Of a DNA stretch of 64,000 nucleotides, positions 1-11,690 are shown in pieces. Each line of letters starts with the position of its first letter. Position 1 is the first letter of the stretch. Source of the stretch: Chamaea fasciata (lineage: Eukaryota > Chordata > Aves > Passeriformes > Sylviidae); contig JARCOQ010000001.1 of the NCBI GenBank assembly GCA_029207755.1, forward strand, positions 92,925,637 to 92,989,636. The letters run 5' to 3'. The notes beneath the pieces are model-generated. The model did no database searches. It was not told the origin of the DNA and saw only the letters and a program-made list of their open reading frames with translations. Position numbers and translations under genes: made by a program.

Positions 1-1159
1 GTGTTTATTGCATTGCTCAGGAATCATCTAGAAATGGCTGTTGTATCAGGGAATTAAATGAAACTTGCACTGTCAATAGCCTGGCTGGGGTTTCTGCAGG
101 AGCATGATGGCAGTTCTGTTTCATTCAGTGTCATTAAATACTGAATATTCATAGGGCACAGAAATGTAAGTGTGAAAAAGGACACACTGGCTGCTGGAGA
201 GCTTTGGCATTTATAGGTGGATAGCACTGGCAGATAACAAGAAGTTTGATGCCATGGAAATGATAACTATGAAATATGTAACAATACTAACCCACGAAGA
301 TAGAATGTGTATCATGAAATATTGGAGGATAATTCAAAGCTGCACGGCAATCTGCTTTTCATTTCAAGTGTCAAGCCAATGTAAGCCATAACTTATCCAG
401 GTATTAGTCATGTGGGAAATAACTACAAATTTAGTACAACTCATGGAACACGCACACAAAAAAAAATCTACATGGGAAGAAGAGGAAGGATGTAATAGTC
501 CCTCTCTCCCCACCCTATCTGTCTGTGAGAAAGAAAAGGACTTAGGAAAACAAGCTAATTACTTGTAGAAAGAGTGGAATGCCTGTGACAGCTACAATGG
601 GATCTGTCTGCTAGAGAGATGCATCCCAACAGCATGAGAGACACATCCCTACCTCTTGCCCAAGAAACAAAGAGCAGCATGCACTTACCCCCTGTTCTCC
701 CCTTTCCTTAGCAGTCTTTGACTACGCTGAGATGCAGCAGAGAGAGGTATTACACCTGTATCATCTGAGGCTTCTTTCCTCTGGGGTAAAGGTGTCATTA
801 ATGCTTTTCATGCTGCATTTGATGCTCTGGGGAATGGGCTTTGGACCAGAGGGAGAAGGGAGGAGAGGAAATCTACCTTGGGACTAAAAGGGTGAGGCAA
901 TATATCATATTAATATTGTTTTTTCATGCTTTTCATGACAATCCGACACTCAGTCAAGGGTTAGAGTTTCTCATTCCTGTTCCAGCATTATCAAAGCCAT
1001 AGTAAGAAACTATTTGAATGAAAAGCTACTGATACTGTACTAGTTTGAAATCAAACCAGTGGGAGATCGTAAGTCAGAATTATAATTTTATAAGGAAAAA
1101 ATTAAAAGAAATAAATAAATGCAGTAGTACAAGAACACTGACAAAGACAGAATTCAAAC
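1..1159. other. Unannotated AT-rich non-coding stretch
   Basis: No open frame of note, no RNA gene and no recognisable repeat is visible here. It is ordinary AT-rich sequence with short A and T runs, and it leads directly into the LTR-like segment that begins near 1160. Confidence 0.6.
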
Positions 1160-1563
1160 TGACACCCTATGGTGGTAGCAGTTCAAGCAGAGTGGTTCTG
1201 TTGAAGTGGTGATCCTGTAGAAATAATGGGTCTGAAGATCCAGCAGTAGCTCTTGTCCTCTGGGAGTCCAGTAGGTAAGCGCTGCTCTGGTGTCCAGAGT
1301 CTCAGCTTATATCCAGGCTGGAATGCTTGGTTCCTCCCTCTGGGCAGAGCATCTCACAATGGGATGGTGAGTCACGTGATAAGGCCTGATGGGCCCATTA
1401 ACAGGAGGTAGTCTAGGAGGGGGTTATCTGTGAGTCATGTGGCAAAGGTGCTGATGGGCCCATTAACAGAAGATAATCCAGAGTGGGGGAGGCAGGGAGC
1501 ACTGCCCCACCTGGTTTCAACAGTTCATGAAGATGGTGATAGAATATACTTCAACCCAGGACA
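1160..1563 (-). mobile_element. LTR-like segment A of an avian endogenous retrovirus, antisense
   Basis: Read on the minus strand, this segment starts TGTCCTGGG at 1563 and can be followed to a terminal GTGTCA at 1160, so it has TG...CA ends. A TATA-type box (GGATATAAGC on the minus strand) lies at 1305-1314. The phrase CTGATGGGCCCATTAACAG occurs twice, at 1386-1404 and 1451-1469, and GTGAGTCACGTG / GTGAGTCATGTG at 1367 and 1430. This shows an imperfect internal duplication of about 63-65 bp in the U3-like part. The layout resembles passerine LTRs I have seen, but the family is not certain. No clear target-site duplication was found, and the exact 1160 boundary is a guess within about 10 bp. 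The short open frame that crosses this segment is not a gene. Confidence 0.6.
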
Positions 1564-1569
1564 GATACC

Positions 1570-1741
1570 TGTCGCCGTTAGGGACACGAAAGAACCACAC
1601 TCACTCAGGTTCAGAGGTGAGCAGAGAAAGAGGAAGTTTATTATTATTTGTGATTTAAATAGGATTTGGAGTTTGGTCAAGGATTGGTAGGTGAGAGGAA
1701 CACCTTTCTGACCCTAGTGGTCAGTTCACCAGTCCATCACA
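1570..1741 (-). mobile_element. LTR-like segment B (short or truncated), antisense
   Basis: On the plus strand it begins TGTCGCCGTTAGGGACACG, the reverse of a typical avian LTR U5 terminus ending GGCGACA, and it ends CATCACA at 1741. On the minus strand it therefore runs TGTGATGG...GGCGACA. A TATA-like TATTTAAAT sits about 25 bp upstream of an AATAAA signal (plus-strand TTTATT at 1637-1642). Only 6 bases (GATACC) separate it from segment A. At 172 bp it is short for a complete LTR, so it may be truncated or may belong with segment A as one composite element. Confidence 0.55.
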
Positions 1742-4700
1742 GACTGGTATGAAAACAATCTACTTGTTTATGTGACATTTGTGAGAGACTCCACTAGAAA
1801 TATGTAAACAGTCATCAGAAGGCTAAAGAATCAGAGTGACAGATACCTTCTCTTTTTTTCTCCCCTAGTGATAAAATAGAGTATTTCCAGGCAGCAAAAA
1901 GAGAGAGAAAGAAGAGATAGATCCCTTTCATTATTTTATTTTCCATTTTTTTTCTGCTGTAGTAACCTTTATACCAGCAACCTTTCTATTCTCCTGAGGC
2001 AACCAATTTTCTTGTTTAAAGGAAAAGGTACAAATGATGAATTATATCACCGCAATGGAACTTTCCCAAAATCATCTCTTTTTCTTCCTTTAGTCACCAA
2101 ATTTAGAAATATTATTAACAACTGGATGATCCTATTGAAAGGGACTTTGTGCATGCTGTTGTGCCTACCCAGAGTGGCAGGAATTTGTTGTTCAGTGTAT
2201 CCACAGCAGAATTATTTTAAATAAAGAAAATTAACTGCCAGAGGTTTCAGGAAAGTTGTATTTTATTTTCTTTATTTTACCGCAAGAAGATGTTGACCTT
2301 CTAAGTTGACAATTTCTTCTTGACAGAATGTACAGATTATTTTATTTTCTGAGATACCACTGGTTAAATCTATGCAGTCTCATTAACAAATCTGAGTACA
2401 GAAAAGTACATAATTTTCAGTATAATTTTACAGAGAACCAGCCCTCTCAAAATTGCCATTCAAGGTAGTCCCTGCAAGAAAACAGATTGAAAAGATCATT
2501 TTGACACACAAGCTAAAACCAGCCTACTCTTTGGGTCATTCTCAGAGATGAGAATTAAATGTGTGTGTGAAACAACCCACTTTAGATAATGGTATACATA
2601 TTAATATAATGTGCATGCACCTTTGGTTTGGCAAGTGTCCTGGACCATGATTCTGAGATGAGATATTGTGGAAAAGGAAAAAATCATGACAAAGCAAGGA
2701 GTGAAGTCTTGCCTATGGAATACACAAAGTTATTTTCTTGCTCTCCTCAGCTCTCCCACTGCCTCAGCTGAGATCTCTGCTCTTTCCAGAAAGATACCAT
2801 CAATTGAGCAGAACCCAAATTATTTGTTATTCTTGATAACACAAACTGTGAATAAAATTGCTCAAGTTGAAGTTATTAAGCCTAAAGAGAGAACCAGAGA
2901 AATAGCATGTGATCAGTCTCTGGACAGGAGGCAGATTCCAGTGAAGAGGGATAGGATAGGAGATGGACAATAATTAAAGCAAAGAGGTTAAAAATATTTT
3001 CTGACAGCAGGGACAAAGTACCATTAGGTAAGATTGCTCTCAGAGGATTGCCAGCATTGGAGAATTTTGAAGATATATTACACAAACATTGATTAAGAAT
3101 AAAACCAGATATATCAATCCTTCCTTAGAACAGGGCTTTACAACATGGCCTAGGATGCTATAAGATTCTCTGACAAGTGATATTAATGTAGTCTCTGGTC
3201 AGACACAACCTCTACGCATCACACACCATCCAAATTACTTCCCTTGAGAACTTTTTATGCACAGCCTGCATGGATGAGACATGTGCCTCATGAGTGTTCA
3301 CCTCTGATACCCGTAACTGGCACTTGAAATCTCTTTCTGGGACCACTTTCAGAGGCCCCACTGAGTGGCTTCTTTGCTGTTTCAAGAAGTTTCAGTGATG
3401 AAGCAGATGACTTGCCCCAACAACTGCCTCCATACCACAGTAAGGACTTGAAGCTCTGCCTGCTATCTGGATGGCAAGGCAGTTGGTGATTGGTAACCTC
3501 TCAGTTAACCTGAGTATTTCAGGGCAAGGAGTTGGGAATTCTAGAATTCCATGTGGGAAATAGCTAATTGATTCTGGAGGGAGACACAGAGTCTTTCATG
3601 AAGAATAGATCCCAGGGTGAGCCAGTCAATATATGCCATGTACCATCCAGTGTCAGGGCTGCCTCTTCCCCTTCTGCCCAGGTACCAGCCTGTACCTGAA
3701 GTCAGAGAAACGTTATGTCACTGTCAGATGAGGTACATGAGGCTGTAACGCATTTGAGTAGCAGAAGAAAGGTGGCACATACTTGACTGACGCTGACAGC
3801 CCAACATTTGACAAGTGAGTTTAAGATGGAAGAATTTTTCTCTGTGTTGTGGAGCACTTTACAAACATTCACTAAGCTTCATGGTACTTCTCATACCACC
3901 TCCTTCTGACAAACATAGAAGATAAAGTTCACCAAGTACCTTCAGCCCTGGCAGAAACAAGAGGTGGCTTTGTGGTCGCTGGACACTGGTGGTCACTGGC
4001 TATCATTTTTCCCACCCTGCCTTCAGCAGGATGTCCTGAGCATGTTTAGGTGACTCACTGGGATGCCCGGCATGCCCTCCTGGCTGGGCTGACAGGCAGG
4101 AGCTCTGAGGGGCAGCAAGCAGTACTTCTGCTACATCACCAGGCGAGGAGCTTGTGTGCGCTTATCATAGAAATGGGCAGGACAGAAACCCTGGACCAGC
4201 TTCCAGAGCCCCATCTTCAGGCAGCTGGGAGGTGCATGCATGCACTCCTACTGCCATCCCATCCATCACACTCACACACGTTCTCACAGGTCTGCAGAGC
4301 TGGAACAAAAATTACTTTGTTTACGTCTACCAAATTAACGCAACCCTCCACCTTAGGTATAATTAGACACAGATGTGTCATAAGCTAGGGTGAGCCCCAG
4401 ACCTGTGTGAATAATTGTTGTACAACAGCAGCAAAGGGCAGTGCATCAAAAATCAGCAATTTTGCTGCAGTCACAAATTGGCTGTTTGCCAGTGAGGCAT
4501 TATTTTTGCCTTTTCTGCTTATTGTTGGGTGTGTGTTTGTTTCCCTGCAGCTCCGCTGAAATTATGATAAGAATTCTGTTTGTCTGAGGGTTTTTTTTTA
4601 TGACAGCCACTGAATTCCCAGACACCTAGCACTTTATTTTATTTTTAAATCTTTGGAGTTTCATTCCCCTTTCAGTGAACACCGTGCCTCTGAAGACATT

Positions 4701-7700
4701 GCCCTTGAGTGCTATGTTGTGCACTTTGGAGCAGCTGAGCCTGGTATCGGCACAGATCCAGTGGTGCCTGATGTTTTCTCTGCCCTGTGACTGAGACAGT
4801 AGCACCAGCAAACTTTTGCATGCTGGCTGAAGAGAAAAAACCTCTATGGTCACTCTCCTGCAGAAAACCCGTTGTAGTGATGCTTTAATAACACAATATT
4901 CTTGCCAGGCTCCAAATGTTTTATCAGAGCTTAGCAGCTGGAGTGGTCTTTGAGAAATAATTCTGCTCTTGTGGAGTTGCTGGCAGCTTCTTTGCCAAAT
5001 GCTCCCCCCACATAACTTCAAGTCTCTGAGTGTAGGGCTTCCCCTGGCAGGCAGCAACTGAGCAGCCCACAGGAGCTGGCACATCAGAAGTAGTTTTAAT
5101 TTCCTTTTTCTCCTGCTTCAGTGACAGACAATCCTTCCACGGTGAAATCCAGCTCAGAGAGAGACTCAGCTCTGGGAAGCTGAAGAGCCATGCACCCACA
5201 GTAGAAATCTGGGCTTCCCATGCAGCAGTGGGATGGGCATTCATGGACAGTCAGCAACCAAAAATTCTGCATTCTTGGGGGTAGCATCACCATCATGGGA
5301 GAAGAGCATAGGTTTTTCATGATATCTGAATGCTAAGTAAACATCATTTTTAGTCTGTACTTGGCTTTGGCAGGCCCTCTCTAAAGCTGTAACATTACCT
5401 GCTTTTTTATTAGGAGCAGTGATAGTCCTGAGGACTGACCGCTGACTTGGGAAGGAGTTTGAATTCCTCAGTGATTTTCATAAAAAGGAGAAACTCAACA
5501 AAAGAGAGAAACTCTACATCTTGGTTATTACCCATGGACAAATGAAAAGGAACAATATGAAGTAGTCATGGAGTTCTTATGGCACAGGAACTAGAGAACC
5601 AGCTACAGCTGTTTATACACTGGGTGCTACTGAGGCAAAATTTGGAAGTATTTTCACAGGGGATGAGCTGATGTCATCATGTTAAGAGCAAATGTGATTT
5701 ATCACTAGCTAGAAATCTCATCCTGTCATGTGCCTCTGGTACTTCTTCAGTTATGTACTTTTCTGACATCGCTTTTTAGGGCTCTACATTTTCCTGTATC
5801 AGCAGATATTGATCCCATAGTCTCAGAGCTCTCTAACTTGCTACTTGAATGCAAAATATGTCCATGGCTCATTGTGAGACTGCCGAAACAGTGTGGTTTT
5901 ATTTTTTAAAGAGCAGACTGTTCTCCTTATTTTTCTTAAATATAGTTCTCATTGTACTTTGGAACATATGGTCTGTATTTGGCATGTGCTGAGCTTTTTT
6001 CCTCTGCTGAGTGTTTTTTCAGTCTGCCCTCATTGCTTCTGGGCAGAATGAGGGGACTTGCCTTGTCCATATGTCAGTATATTTTATTGATTTCTAAAAA
6101 GCAAGTTACATGACAGTTCTGTAGTGACACCAGTCATGGTTACTTACATGCTGAGCTTGTAGGAAAATACAACTTAGCATTATCACAAGTGCTTCTTCCT
6201 TTTCTTACTCTAAATTGCTGAGGTGATCCCCAGACCTATTGTGTAAAACTGTCATGCATATATTTAGGAATTAATTTCATCCATTGGCCAGCAATAATTT
6301 TTAGAATTGATTCTTTAAGTTTAATTCTGGCACTAAGTGGTGACTTGAATTGTACACTGTTATAAAAAATTTCTGTTGAGTCAAACTTGACATATAAACT
6401 GAATTTTTATAAGACAAGTTTCTACAGAATCTAAGAATCATCAAAGTATTTCTCTGCAGTTTATTATTCCAAGATAAGTGCGCATTTACCTTTAAACACA
6501 TGTGGTAAACAAGCAGTGTAAATGCTTTAAAATAAGGTAATGGTTGTTAATATTCAAAAATAAATGGCAACTTATTTCTCCTTGTAGAAAGATGACTCCC
6601 CTGAGAAATGAACGCCCTGGTCTGAGCAGGAGTGCACTTGATGTGGGTCAAATATTAGCTGACTTGGGTTTGGGAAGCAGTTGTTCCAAATAAGTTTCAC
6701 TGACACCATCAGCTAAAGTTCCTCTATTTCAGGAATACAAGATCTCACCTCCAGAGTCTCATCTCAGTGTGGCTGAACACTTTTAACCCATCCTGCACAC
6801 ATCTCTCTTGACCTCCATCTCCTTTATTCCATCCTTCCACCCATGATGAAAAGTGCAAAGTACTGTGGATTTCCCCAGAGCCTGCCACTGGGAAAGAAAT
6901 TCAAGGCAACACTGGGAACAGTGGTCATGACTCCTGTCATTATAAAGTGTTTAATAAATAATGAAATATTTCCTTTTAATCACAGTTCATTTCTCTCAAG
7001 TCAAAGAAAATATTTTAAATGGGAAGTAACTTACAAAATTAAGAATGTGCTGTGAGGAAGTCTGATTTAATTTTGTAGCATGAAAATTAATCAGAAAAAC
7101 TCTAAATCACCATACAATTATTAAGGAAGAAGAAGAAGAGGAACAATTTCTGAGATATTGTAATTGTGTAAAGCACGAAAACAGCTTGAGAACAGAATTT
7201 GTGATGCAGCTTGTGCCTAGCACCTGGTCTTGGTTTCCCCTCATTTCCCTGCCTTAATCCCCAGCCTTTTGATGAGAGGTAGAGGTTGCTGTAACCTTGC
7301 AGTGTAAACCTGCCTCTCTGTTTCTATTCTGCATGACAATGGTGTGACATTAGTGTCACTGATATGTCATCCCAATAGTCGTTTCACAGTAGCTGTGAAA
7401 CTACTGGATAGTGACTCCTGCCATGTAAAAATTCCCAGAAAAATCTAACTCTGGTAAGTATGCATTTACCTCTGAATGACTACAAACACTTATTTTTAAA
7501 AGAAACCAAGCCTTTTACTTTCTCCTTTTTTTTTTTTTTTTTTTTTTTGATACAATAACTCAGCAGTTACATCTCTTCTCTTTTGCTGTTTCCATAAGAC
7601 ATTAAATGCTCCCAGTAACTTTTCCCAGACCCAGTGTGCCTAAAATACTATATACATATAAAACAGTCTTGCCTTTCTCAGCTGCACAAAGCCTGCTTCC

Positions 7701-8239
7701 TTAAACATCTCAGAGCAGATATCTGTTTACAGATTCTTTTAAATGTTGACTATAGGACTGGCTTCCTCCCCAGCCCACTTTCCCCGTTTTTCCTCATCTC
7801 TCCCTCCTCCTCCTGACTTCCAGCCTCTGCTTACTAGCAAGCAACATGCTAGAAAATCCATTCCAGTGCTGATTTCCCTTCCATTTTCATTCCCTCCTTT
7901 CTCTTTCCCTTTCACTTCTTCTGCGCAAAGCATTTGCAATATTTAGTTTGTTGGCAATTTAAGTGTCTGCAGATGCCTTAGAACAACAGTGACACATAAT
8001 CTGGCTCCACACAGAACAGACAGGGTTACGTAGCTGATGGGAGAGTTCAAATCCCTTTGAAGAAAAGCCAACGACACACAGAAGGGAAAAGTGGGTGCCC
8101 CTGTCTAGAAATCTACTCCACAAACAGGACAAGGGCCTCCATCCTTGCGTTAAGAGCCTATTAAGCATTTGGGTGTTGCTACTGCCCGTGTGGCTTTTTT
8201 TTTATGCCACACTCTGAATACAGCTCAGCATCTCCCCTC
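1742..8239. other. Unannotated AT-rich non-coding stretch
   Basis: Several open frames of 60-150 codons occur on both strands (for example 4050-4388 plus and 4626-5084 minus). They overlap each other, lack recognisable domains and show no splice-linked continuation that I can see. The only clear local feature is a T homopolymer at 7526-7548. I see no RNA gene or well-preserved transposable element in this stretch. Confidence 0.55.
7526..7548. repeat. T homopolymer, 23 bases
   Basis: An uninterrupted run of 23 T follows CTCC. No retroposon body is recognisable beside it, so it is called simple sequence rather than a SINE or LINE tail. Confidence 0.9.
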
Positions 8240-8590
8240 AGTCTCCAAGGGGCGAGGCCTCTGCTGGAACAGCAGGCTCAGCCAGGCATGATGGCAGGAC
8301 AAGAGGACCGGCTGAAGTAAAAGGCTTTTGGATCGGGAAATACTCTGCCAGAGAAAAGGGAGAGGCTGGGAGAGGGCAGAAAGGGGAGAAGGAGGCGGAG
8401 ATGAGGAGAAGGACAAAGCAGGCTGGTGGGTATTCAAGGCATCCTAAACCCCTCAATAGGGCATTGTCCCCCGGCGGGGTCCCGCTGGCGGTGGGGGCAG
8501 GGGCTGCGTCCCCCGGAGGTGGCCAGCTGAAAGGTAGCCCGGGAGGCACAGCCCGCCTGCAGCTAGGGAAATATGGAGCGTCTTCCCCAA
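8240..8590. promoter_or_regulatory. Small CpG-enriched GC patch, possible regulatory element
   Basis: About thirteen CpG dinucleotides fall in roughly 340 bp, nine of them between 8461 and 8580, including CCCCCGGCGGGGTCCCGC and CCCGGG. The surrounding tens of kilobases are CpG-poor. GC richness also removes stop codons, which explains the overlapping open frames on both strands here (minus 8238-8687, plus 8401-8652). The patch is too short for a classical CpG island. It could be a decayed or minor promoter, an enhancer core, or a GC-rich repeat remnant; no transcription evidence can be read from sequence alone. Confidence 0.35.
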
Positions 8591-11229
8591 AATTCATGTG
8601 GTGCTGGCTGTGTTTATTTAGGCGCCAGAGACCAGCTGTCAGGAGCCAGTGAATGACGAGAGATTTTTTTAATAATGGCGCTTTCAACCATAATGATCAG
8701 TTTGTGTTGCTGTCCATTTTCAAAGCTGTTTTTTTCCAAGAGAAAAGGCTGAAACCTTTTATGAAATACGAAGCACAAGACCCTCCTTTGCATGTGCACT
8801 CCTCTCCACTCCCAGTGGAAGAGCTCATTATCATGGGCGTTTCAGGTCCACAAAGACAAGCTCTGCTAATACTCCACAGCCCATTTCACATGTTCATTCA
8901 TGCCCTTTTTTATTATTATTATTTTTTTAATCAGTCTAGTTTCAGCAAGCAATCCGGGGAAAGCATTTTTGATTTGGGCTTTAGGAGGAGAAAACGAGGA
9001 GGGGAGATTGTTTCACATCAGGGGGCGTGGTAAAGCTTTTACTTAACCACAAGCCCATGGGTATGCTCACAGAAATCACTGGAAATGCAATATACCTGCC
9101 GGAGGCTTTAGTACCCCTCCCAGTTCAGTCATCCCACGGTGCAAGTACCACTACTAGCCACCTGTAAAATACGGCAGACAGCACTTTCCTCCTTTTTACA
9201 GTGTTAGGCGCCTAAAAAAGGGCCCATAAATGCCAAGTAACATTACTATCTGCATCCATAAACTCAGCAGTAAGTTCGAGCATTTTACAGCATCGATGTC
9301 CTGCAGCATGAGAAATGGGTAGAACGGGAAAAGAAAACACTCAGGATAAATGAACCATTTAAAACACAATTGATGTTTAAAAAAAAAAAAGATCCAGGTG
9401 ATCTGACTGCAAGCACTACTTCAATCTCATATTTTTATCATGTTTGTTAACATAGAGAGGAAGAGAGACTGAAAGGGGACTGAAACTAAGGCAAGAGCTT
9501 CCTATGATTTCAAACAGCGTTAGACAAGACCAGCAGAGCCTGTTACACCAAGATAACAGTGTTGGAATGCAGTTCAAAACTGCTACAAGATGCACAAAGT
9601 TAGTAGCAATTTCCAACACAGGGTGTGTGTCAAACATACCCTTACTGTTATTTGAAGATGTTCCCCAAAGTTCAGATTTGACAGCTTAATGGTTATTCCT
9701 GCAGCACCTCGACACCTTTTTCCTCCTGTAGGATCCAGACCAAGGCGCTAAGGACTTTAGTGTTACATTAGTCAAAGAAGAAAATGGGATTACTCAGAAT
9801 AAAACCTGTAACACCTGAGCAGGAAGAAACCTAAAAACGACAGGAAAAAGGCTGTGAAACACCAAGCAGGAGAAGAACCTGACTTTCAGCTGGGTGGAAG
9901 AGGTGTTGTCTTGTCAGAAAAATCTGTTCCTCTTGTTTAAAATTGGGGAACTCAGGAGGACAGCAATGTGCTCATTCCTGTGCCTCTGCTACATGGTTGC
10001 ATTTTATGGTGCTGAGTGAGAAAGATGCAAATCACTCTGAGGACCAAACAGCACTGTAAATTTACAAAAAATGCTAATGCTTCCATAATGGCCAGGATCA
10101 TATTGATCTGCTTGTGTACATTCTGTAAATGAAGACTACTTGAACACTTGCTAAAGCAGAATGGTTTGATTTTGGTTGCTCATGTGCTTAAAATTTGCTA
10201 TCTGTTATTAGTTTGCTGAATTGCCATTGCATGCAGAATGAACTGAAGCAGAAGTTTTATCAGGGCTGTCATTCCACTTCCCTCTCTGTGGCCTTAGTAT
10301 AAATCCAGTGCAATTTAAGATTGCTTGAATTTATGCTGATGAATATAGATTGATTGGATTCAACAAAGCATTTTACACGCATAGCAAGACAATCTTGTGC
10401 TCCAGTCACACTTCCTCTTCTCCATCAAATCCCAAATCACAAGCTGAATCTGCCTTACCATGCTGGCACATCTTAGAAAACAGTCATGTTACACCAGAGA
10501 ATTGAGGTTACTGATTTTACACTACAAAAACTTTTCCACCGTTATAGCTTTATTGTCTTAAGTAGCTGTTTTTCTTATTTCCTTTTTTCTTTTTGCTGTT
10601 TCTGTTAAGAAAATAAAAAAGGAATACGGAAACTTGAAACATGAACTGAACCTTTCTCTAGATGATCAAATCATGAAAAAAGTCACACCAAGAGACAGGG
10701 AGAAGAAAATCAGATGCTGGGCTCAAAGAGAAAGATCTTCTAAAAGATTAGACAGAAAGGTAGGACCCAAGAGTCACAGATGCTTTTGTTTATTATTTCT
10801 CCACAGCAAATATCTGGATACAGAAGAATCCTCTAAATATAAAGAACATGGGGCATAAATGTCTCCTGAAAAAGAAAAAAAAAAAAACAACCTGTCACAA
10901 ATCCCTCAGATGAGAGACTGCAACACCGAAATGAATTAATCTGGGCCCCACTGTTTCTTCTCACCAAGCTATGGGGATGTGACAAGGGAAGTAATGGGGG
11001 GCTTAGTGGGTGAATGGAAGGATTCCAGCCACGCTGGGCAGCTCAGCCCCCTCTTCACCTCAGCACAGGCGTTGGGAAACTCAATACCCTGGCTGGGGAC
11101 TGCCTGAGCTTGTTTTTCCCTTGTGTGGAAAACACATAGGGCATGGTCTGTCCTGAAGAAATTAGAGCCTGAGAAGACCAATTAAGTTATTCAGCTTGAC
11201 TCCCTGAGGCCAATTCAAAGACTGTTCTC
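8591..11229. other. Non-coding stretch with possible homeodomain-type sites near its start
   Basis: From about 8590 to 9000 the sequence has several AT-rich TAAT-core words, such as CATAATGATCAG and a TTATTATTATTTTTTTAATC run, next to the CpG patch. The remainder is ordinary AT-rich DNA. No coding exon or RNA gene is recognised. Confidence 0.4.
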
Positions 11230-11690
11230 TCTCCTAGATACTCTGTTGGGGGTTTTTTTCAGTGCAATTTTAGAAGTCCCAAGTGACAGTGCTTTCATTA
11301 TTTCCCTGAGGACACTACTCCACAATCCAATATATTTCACTATCAAGAAGTTTTTCTTGAAATTCTTCTTAAAATTTCACTCTTAATTTCCCTCCTGTTA
11401 CTTAGTTGTACATAGATTTTTAGCTATAGTAAAAAAAAAAATCATCTTTACTTTTAAAATGTTGATGGAATGTCACAATATCCTGTCTTTATAATTTTTT
11501 TTCCAGAATGGGGTTTGTTTGTTTGTTTTTGTTTTGGTTGTTTTTTTATTTTTTAGTTCAGGCCCTTCCTAAATTACATTGATCCTCCCTGGGCACATTT
11601 CCCATCCAGAGTGTGTCTGCTGTATGATCCAATATTCCAGATGAAAGTTCTCACACAACTTCAATGTGTATTTCCCCTGCCTCTGTAACA
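11230..11690 (-). mobile_element. Ancient CR1/L3-type LINE fragment, antisense
   Basis: The plus strand reads like the reverse complement of the 3' part of a CR1/L3-clade LINE. A CTCCACAATCCAATATATTTCAC phrase, then AAGAAGTTTTTCTTGAAATTC, then TTTCCCTCCTGTTACTT correspond, reversed, to the conserved late part of ORF2 (the family's stretch around Arg-Lys-Asn-Phe-Phe). Further along, AATATTCCAGATGAAAGTTC corresponds to the reversed segment just upstream that encodes the family's Leu-Glu-Tyr-Cys region. Divergence is high, with many small gaps and a T-rich insertion near 11510-11560. This is family recognition by eye; exact ends and subfamily are uncertain. Confidence 0.55.

Noticed and set aside
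4626..5244. Overlapping minus-strand frames of 152 and 106 codons
   Set aside because: No domain, signal peptide or splice context; overlapping frames in different phases are expected in stop-poor stretches.
8238..8687. 149-codon minus-strand frame, Pro/Ser/Leu-rich
   Set aside because: Explained by the CpG and GC patch; another frame is open on the other strand and no family is recognised.
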